From NCBI GenBank assembly GCA_964515215.1, contig CAZESL010000105.1, positions 1-7,902 of the forward strand: 7,902 bases of DNA, given 5' to 3'. This document shows positions 1-7,660 of the stretch, piece after piece. Position 1 is the first letter of the stretch. Each line of letters starts with the position of its first letter. The notes under the pieces were generated by a model. It was not told where the DNA came from. It was given only the letters and a program-made list of their open reading frames with translations, and ran no database searches. The DNA comes from SIG588 sp964515215 (lineage in GTDB: Bacteria > Bacillota > Clostridia > Oscillospirales > Acutalibacteraceae). The position numbers and the translations under genes were made by a program.

Positions 1-58
1 ACTGCAACACCAAACGCGCATCGGTCGAGTCGATCTTGCCGTTGCCGTCCACGTCGCC
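1..58 (-). repeat. First half of a type I dockerin, cut by the window edge
   Basis: Residues 1108-1126 of the second protein read GDVDGNGKIDSTDARLVLQ, a canonical calcium loop and the start of its helix. The ligand pattern D1109, D1111, N1113, D1117, D1120 is intact and positions 10-11 are again Ser-Thr. A second half of about 30 residues is expected just beyond position 1. Confidence 0.9.
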
Positions 59-3000
59 AAGAGTGCCTTCAAATTTAACTCTCGCCGTACGAGTTGCTTT
101 GCATTCTTCCACCGTACACGTATACGTAACAATACCGTCTTTGGCAGGAGTAGCGGGGGTGGTTATCTCACCCTCATTCCACGTGTGTCCGACCTTGAGG
201 ATCGCGTTGCCGCTTTGGGCAACCTTTTGGCATACAGGGCACCACACATCACCCGTGTACCCTTCCTCGTAGCAAGTGGGTTTTTTCACATTGATCTTGG
301 CCGCAAGGAGGTCATCGATATGCCGTGCGAGGATATCTCCTCGACCGCCCTCCGCAACATATCCGCAATCCTTGCAGGCCATGTCGCCGCTGTATCCATC
401 GGTGAAGCAGGTAGCTTCCACCACTCCGACAAGGACGGTGTCGGCCGTGTGGTCGCAGTCGCGCAGCATACCGCCAAACAACTGCAGTCGCTCCAAGGCA
501 TCATCGATCTCACGCTGTGTCGACCAATTGTCCGCAAGCAGAGCGGCCGCCTCATGGACCAACGCCTTGTACTCTGCCGCATCATCCGCATTCTTGTAAC
601 GCACCGTATCATCGGCACAATCCACCAATGCGCTAAGCGTCGCCGTATCCGCCAATGGATGCACTTCAATTATGGCGATGCTGTCGCCTACGGGCTCTAC
701 CTTGCTATTTGGTACACGCATGGAATTGCCAAAATTCAGCCCGTTGACCAACGCCGCATCCCACAAGACAACCTCTGCCACGCCGTTCTCATTCGGTCTT
801 ACGGCCGTATGAGCCCACATGGAATCACCGGACTTGGCTCTTTGATAGGAAAGTGTAAACTCCTCGATCGTGCTGTTCTCCTTCATGGTAAAGCGCACCA
901 GCACAGGGTGATTTGCCTCATTTTCGCCACACAGTGGCTTATGCATACGGAAATAGGTGAAGCGAATATCATTTTCCGGCTCTTCAGCCACCACATCACT
1001 GATCATACCATATTCCGAAGGCTCGGACAAATCGGTGTACGGGGTGCGAACATGTCCGTCACGGTCGATGTAATTGGTATCGCTCACGGGGTTAAGCAGC
1101 GAAGCGTCAAACACGGTCACCGAACGGATATAATAGGAATCCTTCCCGTTATATGCGCCGTCGGAAGAAGTGTTGTACTTTGCCACCGTAACAGCGTCGC
1201 CGCCGAGGATTGCTTGTGCGCCGGGCAGCGACTCCTGTTGCGTCCACGCCCAATCATCCTTGGAGTATTTGGTCGCATACACCGACTCTTCACCCAGCGT
1301 AAAGGTCACAGCACCCACGGCATCCTGAACGAGCGGCGTGGACGCATTCACCGTCGCACCGTCCCAATCCCACTGCGGGGCATATATTTGATCGGTGCTG
1401 TCCTTGTTCATCCACATAATGTATTGAGCGCCGCCTGCCATAAAGGCAATGCGGGTATCGTTACGCACCCCGCGGTCGGTATCAATATCATAGGACGGCA
1501 GATAATACTCAATCGTGACCGCCAACTCACGGTCGGCAAGATCGGTAGCGCTAAGCCCCAAACCCTCCACCGCAAAGGTAAAACCTGCGGTGTGGTTGTC
1601 CATCTTTATACCGTACAGACCGTCTGTGCCTTCGATCTGTACAGGTGCGATGGACTGCCCATTATAGGGCACCAGCGACGAAATGTTGTGCAATGCTGCC
1701 GCACCGGAGGTGAAATCCACCTTGGCATACGCTTTCTCGGTGGCGACGACACGCTGTCCGCCGAGAATATACGCATCACACGCGGTGCAGAACAAACCCG
1801 CCTCTCTTCCGTCGGTGGTTTCGGTAACGGCCACAGCCTCGTGCATCTCGACCGTTCCTTTGTGATTGGCGGCCGGTGTGGTCGTAACGGGAGTAAGATA
1901 TTTTTCACACACCGTGCAGTAGGTGCCTGCGCTGTAACCGTTTTGGGTGCAGGAAACCTCAATCTCACCGCGTTCTTCCTTTGCGTGTGCAGGAATGACC
2001 TCGTTTTTCACCAGTACCACGTTGCAATCGTTGCAGGAGGTCACCCCCGTCGTGCCCGCCTCAAAGCAGGTCGCATCCACCTTGCCCACGGTAGTGGTAT
2101 CCGCGTGGCGACAGCCGACAAATTTGAAATCGGCGTAGCGTACCACAGCACCCGATTTCAGCGCCTGACCACGCCAATGCATATTGACGATGGATTGCAG
2201 CGAAAAGGTCTTGTTGTCGATCTTGGCATTCAGATTTTGATCAAAATCCGCCAACGGAATCACAACGTGATTCCAACCATCCTGCAATGTGTACTTTTGG
2301 CTGAACAGGGACGGACACGAAAGATGGAAATCATCCCCATAACCAACACCGCTGTTAAAGTAGACACGATGAAAATAGGCATCGGGGACGGCCAGATCGG
2401 CATCGTTGATATAGATCCAACCGCTGAAGAACACGTTGCTCAGTGTATATTCCGTCGGAAGGCTGACGGAAAACGCTTTTTCCAGCGTAAAGGACGACTG
2501 CCAGATATCGGTGGCTGCGAGCCCGGCCGGTTCAGTCACTTCCATGTACGGAGTACCCGCTGCCGGCTGCACCGTCAAGGTGGGATCGGTCACCCATGTG
2601 AGCCCGAAAGTCTCCACACCGCCGTGCACGTTGGCGGCGGCATCGCTCCACCCGAGGTTCAGATTGCCGTCAGTCGCAAAGGTTTCGATCGTCCAGCCAT
2701 CTACCTGCTCGATATTCCAATCGGCAAAGCGTACGACCGCGCCTTTTTTCACCGTCCAATCACGCCACTGCACCTGCTTGATAACGTTCAGATCGAACGC
2801 CGCCGTGTTGCCATCAGCATCCGTCATGGTCTGTGCAAGCGTGAACTTCGACAAAGGCAGTTCAATGTAATTCCAACCGTCCTGCAACGCGTGGGTCTGC
2901 CACATCGTGCCGTAATGCAGATTGTACTCGTTTGCATCCCACGTAATGCCGCTGTTCAGGTTGAGCGAAAAATCGGTATCCACCGAAAGATCCGCGTCGT

Positions 3001-3379
3001 TGATGTACACCCAACCGGTAAACTTCAAAAAGTCCACACCGAGCCCGCCGCCGATGGACTTAAAGCCGTTCCCTTCGGTGGTAAACGTCGTATCATAGAT
3101 AGCGCCGTCCGCCAACGTGTCGGCAGCACGAAACTCCAAATATGGCGCACCGTCCGCAGGCTGCGGGGCGTCAGTACCATCGTGTACCCAGCGGGATTGC
3201 TGACGTTGCGTGTTCGCGTTATCCCAGCCGCTGTTGATGTTGGCGGAAAAGTCCACCAACTGCCACGAGGTAACCTTTTCTTCTTCAGCGTAACTGACAA
3301 GCGTCAGCCCCGAGAAGGCCGCCAGCAGAAGAGCCAGTGTACACAGCCATGCCGAGCTTTTGCATAGAATGGTTTTCAC
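1..3379 (-). CDS. Secreted modular dockerin protein, non-catalytic by inspection (3' end beyond the window)
   Basis: Reading the minus strand from GTG at 3379 gives 1126 uninterrupted codons to the window edge. GTG is chosen because AGGAGG lies 7 nt upstream and a signal peptide follows at once: basic start, hydrophobic core at residues 11-29, likely cleavage after VSYA (31). Order of modules: two similar beta-sandwich, carbohydrate-binding-like modules (about 38-227 and 228-421, sharing the YINDADL and LQDGWN motifs); three cysteine modules (423-541); a beta-rich domain (about 552-762); another beta-rich region (768-905); a helical segment resembling a FIVAR module (about 907-968); three more cysteine modules (975-1098); then the first calcium loop of a type I dockerin (1108-1126, ending STDARLVLQ). 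The second dockerin half must lie beyond position 1. I see no glycosidase, lyase or esterase signature, so a binding, adhesion or spacer role on a cellulosome-like complex is inferred. It lies 57 bp after the preceding dockerin gene, probably in the same operon. The reading frame is certain; the function is not. Confidence 0.93.
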   Translation of the reverse strand, partial: MKTILCKSSAWLCTLALLLAAFSGLTLVSYAEEEKVTSWQLVDFSANINSGWDNANTQRQQSRWVHDGTDAPQPADGAPYLEFRAADTLADGAIYDTTFTTEGNGFKSIGGGLGVDFLKFTGWVYINDADLSVDTDFSLNLNSGITWDANEYNLHYGTMWQTHALQDGWNYIELPLSKFTLAQTMTDADGNTAAFDLNVIKQVQWRDWTVKKGAVVRFADWNIEQVDGWTIETFATDGNLNLGWSDAAANVHGGVETFGLTWVTDPTLTVQPAAGTPYMEVTEPAGLAATDIWQSSFTLEKAFSVSLPTEYTLSNVFFSGWIYINDADLAVPDAYFHRVYFNSGVGYGDDFHLSCPSLFSQKYTLQDGWNHVVIPLADFDQNLNAKIDNKTFSLQSIVNMHWRGQALKSGAVVRYADFKFVGCRHADTTTVGKVDATCFEAGTTGVTSCNDCNVVLVKNEVIPAHAKEERGEIEVSCTQNGYSAGTYCTVCEKYLTPVTTTPAANHKGTVEMHEAVAVTETTDGREAGLFCTACDAYILGGQRVVATEKAYAKVDFTSGAAALHNISSLVPYNGQSIAPVQIEGTDGLYGIKMDNHTAGFTFAVEGLGLSATDLADRELAVTIEYYLPSYDIDTDRGVRNDTRIAFMAGGAQYIMWMNKDSTDQIYAPQWDWDGATVNASTPLVQDAVGAVTFTLGEESVYATKYSKDDWAWTQQESLPGAQAILGGDAVTVAKYNTSSDGAYNGKDSYYIRSVTVFDASLLNPVSDTNYIDRDGHVRTPYTDLSEPSEYGMISDVVAEEPENDIRFTYFRMHKPLCGENEANHPVLVRFTMKENSTIEEFTLSYQRAKSGDSMWAHTAVRPNENGVAEVVLWDAALVNGLNFGNSMRVPNSKVEPVGDSIAIIEVHPLADTATLSALVDCADDTVRYKNADDAAEYKALVHEAAALLADNWSTQREIDDALERLQLFGGMLRDCDHTADTVLVGVVEATCFTDGYSGDMACKDCGYVAEGGRGDILARHIDDLLAAKINVKKPTCYEEGYTGDVWCPVCQKVAQSGNAILKVGHTWNEGEITTPATPAKDGIVTYTCTVEECKATRTARVKFEGTLGDVDGNGKIDSTDARLVLQ
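86..457 (-). repeat. Second cluster of cysteine modules (three copies)
   Basis: Residues 975-1098 repeat the same module three more times just before the dockerin. C991/C1002/C1005 and C1036/C1047/C1050 fit C-x10-C-x2-C; the last copy is altered, with no leading Cys and with C-x4-C (C1088, C1093). Preceding His residues are H977, H1020 and H1065. The position suggests a spacer between the dockerin and the rest of the protein. Confidence 0.7.
1757..2113 (-). repeat. First cluster of cysteine modules (three copies)
   Basis: Residues 423-541 of the second protein hold three modules of about 40 residues. Two fit C-x10-C-x2-C exactly (C438/C449/C452 and C477/C488/C491); the third has lost its first Cys but keeps C531/C534. 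His residues precede each (H425, H465, H506). Similar repeats are common between domains of clostridial surface proteins. Their role (metal-stabilised or disulfide-stabilised spacers, or binding units) is not established here. Confidence 0.7.
2117..3268 (-). repeat. Tandem pair of beta-sandwich, carbohydrate-binding-like modules
   Basis: Two successive modules of about 190 residues (2699-3268 and 2117-2698) share collinear motifs: FTGWVYINDADL with FSGWIYINDADL; LQDGWNYIELPLSKF with LQDGWNHVVIPLADF; and KKGAVVRFADW with KSGAVVRYADF. This is an internal duplication inside the second dockerin protein. The pattern of strands with exposed Trp is typical of carbohydrate-binding beta-sandwiches, but no numbered CBM family is assigned. 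Confidence 0.8.
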
Positions 3380-3386
3380 AGTGATT

Positions 3387-3392
3387 CCTCCT
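3387..3392 (-). promoter_or_regulatory. Ribosome binding site supporting a GTG start for the second dockerin gene
   Basis: A consensus AGGAGG stands 7 nt before GTG at 3379. It lies in the 57-bp gap (3380-3436) between the two dockerin genes. That gap contains no stem-loop with a T-run and no convincing promoter, which supports co-transcription of the two genes. Confidence 0.88.
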
Positions 3393-3436
3393 CACAATTT
3401 ATTCTGCGAAAAGAGAGGGGTTCTTCTTACCGCATA

Positions 3437-6400
3437 TCAAGCGTTTGCAGGAAAATCGGTGATTTTCCCAACCGCATACTGTAATATCAGGCGTGCGTCG
3501 GTCGAATCAACATCGCCATCACCGTCCGCATCGGCCGCCGTTACGTCCAGAGCGGCAGCATCGATCTTCTTCACAACGTACTGCAGTGTTAGGCGGGCAT
3601 CGGTCGAATCGACATCCCCGTCGCCGTCCACATCACCGCGCGCGGTCTGCTGTGTGTTGCGGATGACCACAAAATAATCCAGCTGTACCTCAGTGGAGGT
3701 CTCGGCAGCATCCAAGATCGCAGCGAGACTCATGATCTGGAAACCACCCACCGTATTTTCCCCTTGGAATATGTCGTTCATCTTGTGCTTACCGCTGCTC
3801 CCAAGCAGCTTGCCGTTGTCATCCAAAAGCCGAACCGTATAGGTCTTGTTTTCGGCGTTTCGTGCGTCAATGTCGCATACCACGCGATACCATTCAGCGG
3901 TATCGTAACGGGCAAACACTTTGCCATCGGCATCGGTCACGGTACCGTCATCCGTAAACGTGCACAGCATTTTGCCGGCTTGCCGCCCATTGGCGAGATT
4001 CAGCACAATTTCGTTGTCAGCGGAAGCCCGAAGGCTTCGAATTGATATCCGCCATTCAATGCAGTAAGCATCCTTTTCATTGCCGCCTTGCAGAGAGAAC
4101 GGGGCATTTACACCTTCGTTAACCGTCCGCAGGAACATCACCGGATCGACAGCAGACTGGGTCGTGCGCAAAACACCGAAACGCACCCGTGCCTGATTGA
4201 TGTCGTTTACACGCAGCATGCCCGCCGAATCGGTGGGAGTATACTTTTCAAAATTCTCAGCGTAAATAACCTCGGCATCGGGTGCAAGGTTCATTTCCTT
4301 CTGCGTAGACCAATTGGTTATCAAACGGTGGTGGTTTTTCCATTCTCCAATCTCCTCTGTGCCGCTGAAATCGGAATAATAATCCGCACCGTTGATGTAT
4401 ACGTTCTCTGCGTGTTTTGCCGTAAGCAACGGGTTGTCCGCACGGCGCACATTCAGCGCAAACAGCTTCAGCGTACCGTTCTCCCCCATTTCCAGCAACG
4501 GTGTCTCCGTGTGTGCCAAATTGACGTTGTAGGCACGCAACACGCCGCCATCCACGCGAATGCCTGCATTGGGCGCAGGACCGAAGATGGAGAGGTTATA
4601 AATACACACGTCCCCGTCAAACGTATCGGTCGCCCATACGTCGTACATGGGATTTACATCCGGGTCCACAGCATAGCGCCCTTCATCCGAGCCACACTGG
4701 TTAAAGGAGGTCAATTCCAGATTGATAAACTCGGCGTGCTCCACCGCTTCGATCTTGACCGCCACGTTACCGTAATCAATAGCGTAACCGTGCACCCGCA
4801 CATCGGGAGCATTGCCGCTTTCCTCGACCAGATTCAAGCCGATCCCGCCGCCGTAGGTCATGCAATTGTACACCAGTTGATCGGTCACATCACCGAGCTG
4901 CATGATGATCGCATGATTTTGGAACTGCGCCTGCATTGGTTGATGGAACCGCAAAATACGAATCTCATCGGTATCACCCCACCCCGACCAAAGGGACACA
5001 TTCCCCTGTTGCATCGGATTATAGTTGCAGTGCATATTGCGGATCACACCGCCCGTACTGCCGCCACCGGCGACTACACCACGATGGAAATAGTGGCCAA
5101 ACAGGCGATTGACCTCAAAATTATCGCAACGGTAGGTCTGCATATCCACGCCGTTCCATCCGTTACGGATCGATACGTTTTCCACCCATACGTCCGCACC
5201 TGCGCCGCGAATGGCAAACGGGTAGGGAATATAGTCGAAGTCGTACCAGTCTTTTTCTGCATCCACCAGGCGCTCATTCACCTGCTGATACGGATAATTG
5301 AAAATAATGCCGCGAATACCGGCCTCGGCCCCAAGTGTGATGGTGGCGGTCGAAGTCATATCCGTCTTGCCCTCTTCCACGGCGGTATACACCATAAACA
5401 CGGTATTGACCGGCTTGGGCAAAGTGGAATAGTCTGCCGCACCACGCAGCTCCACACCGCTCGGCACAAAAAGCGAACCATTGATACGGTATCTCCCCGG
5501 CGGGACGAACACCGTGCCGCCGGTCGTTGCCGCTTCAGTAAGCAGCGCCTGCAACTCCTCGGTCACATCCACCGACGCGTCGTTGGTTAGGTCGGCAATC
5601 CACACGCAATCGCTTTCGGGGGCGTTAACCTCACCGCACGCCTCTTCGGGGGTCACGACGGTATATTCGGCGTTTTCCATTGGCAGGGGATCGAATGAGC
5701 AGGGACAAGATGCCGCATTATCATACACAAAATCCGCGCCCGAAGCGGTCTTGTTACCCACAAGAGCGGCCGAGCAGGTACCGAAATCCAGTACCACCTG
5801 CGGTGCCGCCGTGTAGAAGGTATTATTCATCAGAATAAGGTTGCCGTCATTCGATGTGACAATTCCCTTGCGAACCGTTGAATCGATCATTTTGAAGGTG
5901 CTGGTGTTTTCGATATAGATTGCACGGTCGGCAGAAATATCACACTGCGCCAGCTGCAGCACACCGTCGTAGCGGCTGTTATCGATAAAGACCACGCCAT
6001 TTTTACAATTTTTTACCGTCATACCGACGATCGAAACACCCATATCCGCTACGCCGCATGCGTAAACAGCTGTCTGACAATTTTCAAAGTACAGATAACT
6101 GAACTGCCCATTGGGATAATCGCCCGGCGTCGCCACGGAATTGTCCAATTGCATACCAACGTTGTAACCGCGAATATCGATAAAGGAGTATAGCGACCAA
6201 TCCATGCGGCGCACGATCATACCAACCGCCGTATCGTACAGTGTCGATTCCAACATCTGCACGTCCTCGTCGCTTACAGGTGCGCCTTCCAGACCGGATT
6301 CCATCCAGTATTGCGGAGCAAAGTGGATCTCCTCATAGCGGGAAAGATCAACGATATAATCCATCTCCATACCAAGATACAACGGCGTACCGTAAATGTT

Positions 6401-7612
6401 TCTGGCATTGGGCGAGTTGCCGCCGCCCAGAGTATTTATGGCTTGATACGGGTTGACAAAGGTGATGTTGGTGAGATCCGTCAACGCGCCCGCTCTCACG
6501 GTCGGAGAATACACCTTGGAAACCGCAGCCGTCTGCTCCGGATACCAAAACGCCATATTCTTCACCTGTGTGTGATAACTAAGGGTAAGAAACGCCGCAC
6601 TGCCGCTCTCTTCCCCATGATAAACCGCCAGCACCGTGCCGGTCACCTGCGGATCGATCTCCGGGTTTTTCCACTCGCCGATGATCGAAACACCGATTGG
6701 CACGGAGATTTCTGAACGGCAGGGGTAAATGCCGCGCGGAATGAACAGCGCACCGCCGCCAGCCGCCGCCAACCCGTTGAGCAGCGATTGAATGACCAGC
6801 GAATAGTCCGTATTTCCTTCCTTGTCGATCAGCGGAAGACCCCTGTGGGTCTCCACATAATCCTGCAGGTTATAACCGCCGATCACCTGAACACCGTCGC
6901 CGTACCCCTCCGTTACGGGCATGGTTTGCCACACGGGCGGGTCAGGTACGAACGTACCGTCACCGAGTGGTCGTTCCTCCACGGTGGGACGCTCTGATTC
7001 CGGCACACGCAGGTCGACGATACACACATTGCAGACCTTTGCCGTGCCTTGCGAGTTATCCGCCGACCCATCCGGCGGGCCTTGAATATATAAGCGCAGG
7101 CAGTTGAAATTGGCGGGATCAAAGCTGTGGCTGTTACCTGCTAAGGTCTCATACTGAAACGCCGAAAACGGCACCGTCACTCGCGCCCATTCGTTCTTGA
7201 CAAAATCGATACAGGAAGGACGCTGCCACCGTTCGGAATGATCAACTTGTCCGCTGCTGGTAATCTCCAATTCACCCCACAGATCCCCGTCGGTGAATGC
7301 ATAAGTAAAATCGTCATCACCGCCAACGTACACATCCATCTGTATAGCCAGCTTCGAGCTATCCTCAAGATATCCGTACTGCGTGAGATCGATCGGTGCG
7401 TCGAAGGTGGCCGCGGCACTTCCGAATTCCTCACCGGCCAACAGTGTGCCGGACGTGGACAACTTCATCGGAAGTTCTTTGATGATATAGTTTCCTCCGG
7501 CTTCTTCGGCACGAACCGGGCTTATGTTCGAAAATACACCTCCGATCAAAAGTGCCGCACTACACAGCAATGCCGCACAGCGCGGCAACCATCGCTTCAT
7601 GCACGCTTTCAT
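3437..7612 (-). CDS. Secreted dockerin protein with two tandem pectate-lyase-like beta-helix domains
   Basis: This is a complete 1391-residue protein ending in TGA. ATG at 7612 is preferred over an in-frame ATG 45 bases upstream because GGGAGG sits 6 nt before it and the signal peptide starts there (MKACMKRW, hydrophobic core 13-28, likely cleavage after SPVRA, residue 35). Modules in order: a beta-sandwich, carbohydrate-binding-like domain (about 42-203); a linker (204-265); a first right-handed beta-helix of the pectate lyase 3 type (about 268-640; GGGALFIPRGIY then GVSIIGEW); a second one (about 672-1080; GGTVFVPPGRYRI then GVELRGA); a LamG/concanavalin-like module (about 1110-1320); and a complete type I dockerin (1326-1384) with two calcium loops. 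Two tandem beta-helices in one chain is the architecture known from GH55 beta-1,3-glucanases, but I could not identify that family's catalytic glutamate. Glycoside hydrolase, polysaccharide lyase and epimerase all remain possible. It acts outside the cell and is probably attached to a cohesin. It is first in an operon with the next dockerin gene. Confidence 0.95.
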   Translation of the reverse strand: MKACMKRWLPRCAALLCSAALLIGGVFSNISPVRAEEAGGNYIIKELPMKLSTSGTLLAGEEFGSAAATFDAPIDLTQYGYLEDSSKLAIQMDVYVGGDDDFTYAFTDGDLWGELEITSSGQVDHSERWQRPSCIDFVKNEWARVTVPFSAFQYETLAGNSHSFDPANFNCLRLYIQGPPDGSADNSQGTAKVCNVCIVDLRVPESERPTVEERPLGDGTFVPDPPVWQTMPVTEGYGDGVQVIGGYNLQDYVETHRGLPLIDKEGNTDYSLVIQSLLNGLAAAGGGALFIPRGIYPCRSEISVPIGVSIIGEWKNPEIDPQVTGTVLAVYHGEESGSAAFLTLSYHTQVKNMAFWYPEQTAAVSKVYSPTVRAGALTDLTNITFVNPYQAINTLGGGNSPNARNIYGTPLYLGMEMDYIVDLSRYEEIHFAPQYWMESGLEGAPVSDEDVQMLESTLYDTAVGMIVRRMDWSLYSFIDIRGYNVGMQLDNSVATPGDYPNGQFSYLYFENCQTAVYACGVADMGVSIVGMTVKNCKNGVVFIDNSRYDGVLQLAQCDISADRAIYIENTSTFKMIDSTVRKGIVTSNDGNLILMNNTFYTAAPQVVLDFGTCSAALVGNKTASGADFVYDNAASCPCSFDPLPMENAEYTVVTPEEACGEVNAPESDCVWIADLTNDASVDVTEELQALLTEAATTGGTVFVPPGRYRINGSLFVPSGVELRGAADYSTLPKPVNTVFMVYTAVEEGKTDMTSTATITLGAEAGIRGIIFNYPYQQVNERLVDAEKDWYDFDYIPYPFAIRGAGADVWVENVSIRNGWNGVDMQTYRCDNFEVNRLFGHYFHRGVVAGGGSTGGVIRNMHCNYNPMQQGNVSLWSGWGDTDEIRILRFHQPMQAQFQNHAIIMQLGDVTDQLVYNCMTYGGGIGLNLVEESGNAPDVRVHGYAIDYGNVAVKIEAVEHAEFINLELTSFNQCGSDEGRYAVDPDVNPMYDVWATDTFDGDVCIYNLSIFGPAPNAGIRVDGGVLRAYNVNLAHTETPLLEMGENGTLKLFALNVRRADNPLLTAKHAENVYINGADYYSDFSGTEEIGEWKNHHRLITNWSTQKEMNLAPDAEVIYAENFEKYTPTDSAGMLRVNDINQARVRFGVLRTTQSAVDPVMFLRTVNEGVNAPFSLQGGNEKDAYCIEWRISIRSLRASADNEIVLNLANGRQAGKMLCTFTDDGTVTDADGKVFARYDTAEWYRVVCDIDARNAENKTYTVRLLDDNGKLLGSSGKHKMNDIFQGENTVGGFQIMSLAAILDAAETSTEVQLDYFVVIRNTQQTARGDVDGDGDVDSTDARLTLQYVVKKIDAAALDVTAADADGDGDVDSTDARLILQYAVGKITDFPANA
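3461..3637 (-). repeat. Complete type I dockerin: two duplicated calcium-binding segments
   Basis: The two halves (3563-3637 and 3461-3535) encode GDVDGDGDVDSTDAR and DADGDGDVDSTDAR, each followed by a helix (LTLQYVVKKI and LILQYAVGKI). Calcium-ligand Asp residues occupy loop positions 1, 3, 5, 9 and 12 in both (for example D1327, D1329, D1331, D1335, D1338). Positions 10-11, which determine cohesin choice in type I dockerins, are Ser-Thr in both halves. This near-symmetry is the feature that permits dual-mode cohesin binding in known dockerins. Confidence 0.95.
4373..6811 (-). repeat. Tandem beta-helix domains within the first dockerin protein
   Basis: Helix domain 1 (about 5693-6811) and domain 2 (about 4373-5599) each open with the same signature: an amphipathic helix (VIQSLLNGLAAAGGG and ELQALLTEAATTGGT), then a strand-turn motif (FIPRGIY and FVPPGRY), then a strand ending in Gly (SIIGEW and ELRGA). 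Short strand-turn coils rich in Asn, Gly and Val follow in each, for example ENCQTAVYACG and ENVSIRNGWNGVD. The two domains are clearly homologous in outline but strongly diverged. Domain boundaries are approximate. Confidence 0.75.
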
Positions 7613-7618
7613 ATTCGT

Positions 7619-7624
7619 CCTCCC
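7619..7624 (-). promoter_or_regulatory. Ribosome binding site that decides the start of the beta-helix dockerin gene
   Basis: GGGAGG lies 6 nt before ATG at 7612. The alternative in-frame ATG 45 bases upstream has no comparable site and would place 15 extra polar residues before the signal peptide. Confidence 0.85.
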
Positions 7625-7660
7625 TTGAACAGTGTGTATATTGTTAAGTGTATCCACTAA

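Noticed and set aside
185..3367. A 1060-codon open frame on the plus strand
   Set aside because: It lies wholly antisense to the secreted dockerin gene, which has an RBS, signal peptide, repeated domains and a dockerin. The plus-strand translation is His/Arg/Ile-rich with no domain pattern, and its openness follows from sense-strand codon use.
3380..3436. A terminator or promoter between the two dockerin genes
   Set aside because: No stem-loop followed by a T-run and no -35/-10 pair could be found; only a ribosome binding site is evident.
4088..5590. A 500-codon open frame on the plus strand
   Set aside because: It is antisense to the beta-helix domains, lacks a convincing RBS and shows no recognisable motif.
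5599..6811. Assignment of the first protein as a pectate lyase
   Set aside because: The pectate-lyase-like signature describes the beta-helix fold, not the activity; no calcium-binding or Arg catalytic set of true pectate lyases was recognised.
7613..7657. An upstream in-frame ATG that would add 15 residues to the first dockerin protein
   Set aside because: No ribosome binding site precedes it, and the extra residues would sit before a normal signal peptide; the downstream ATG has GGGAGG at 6 nt.
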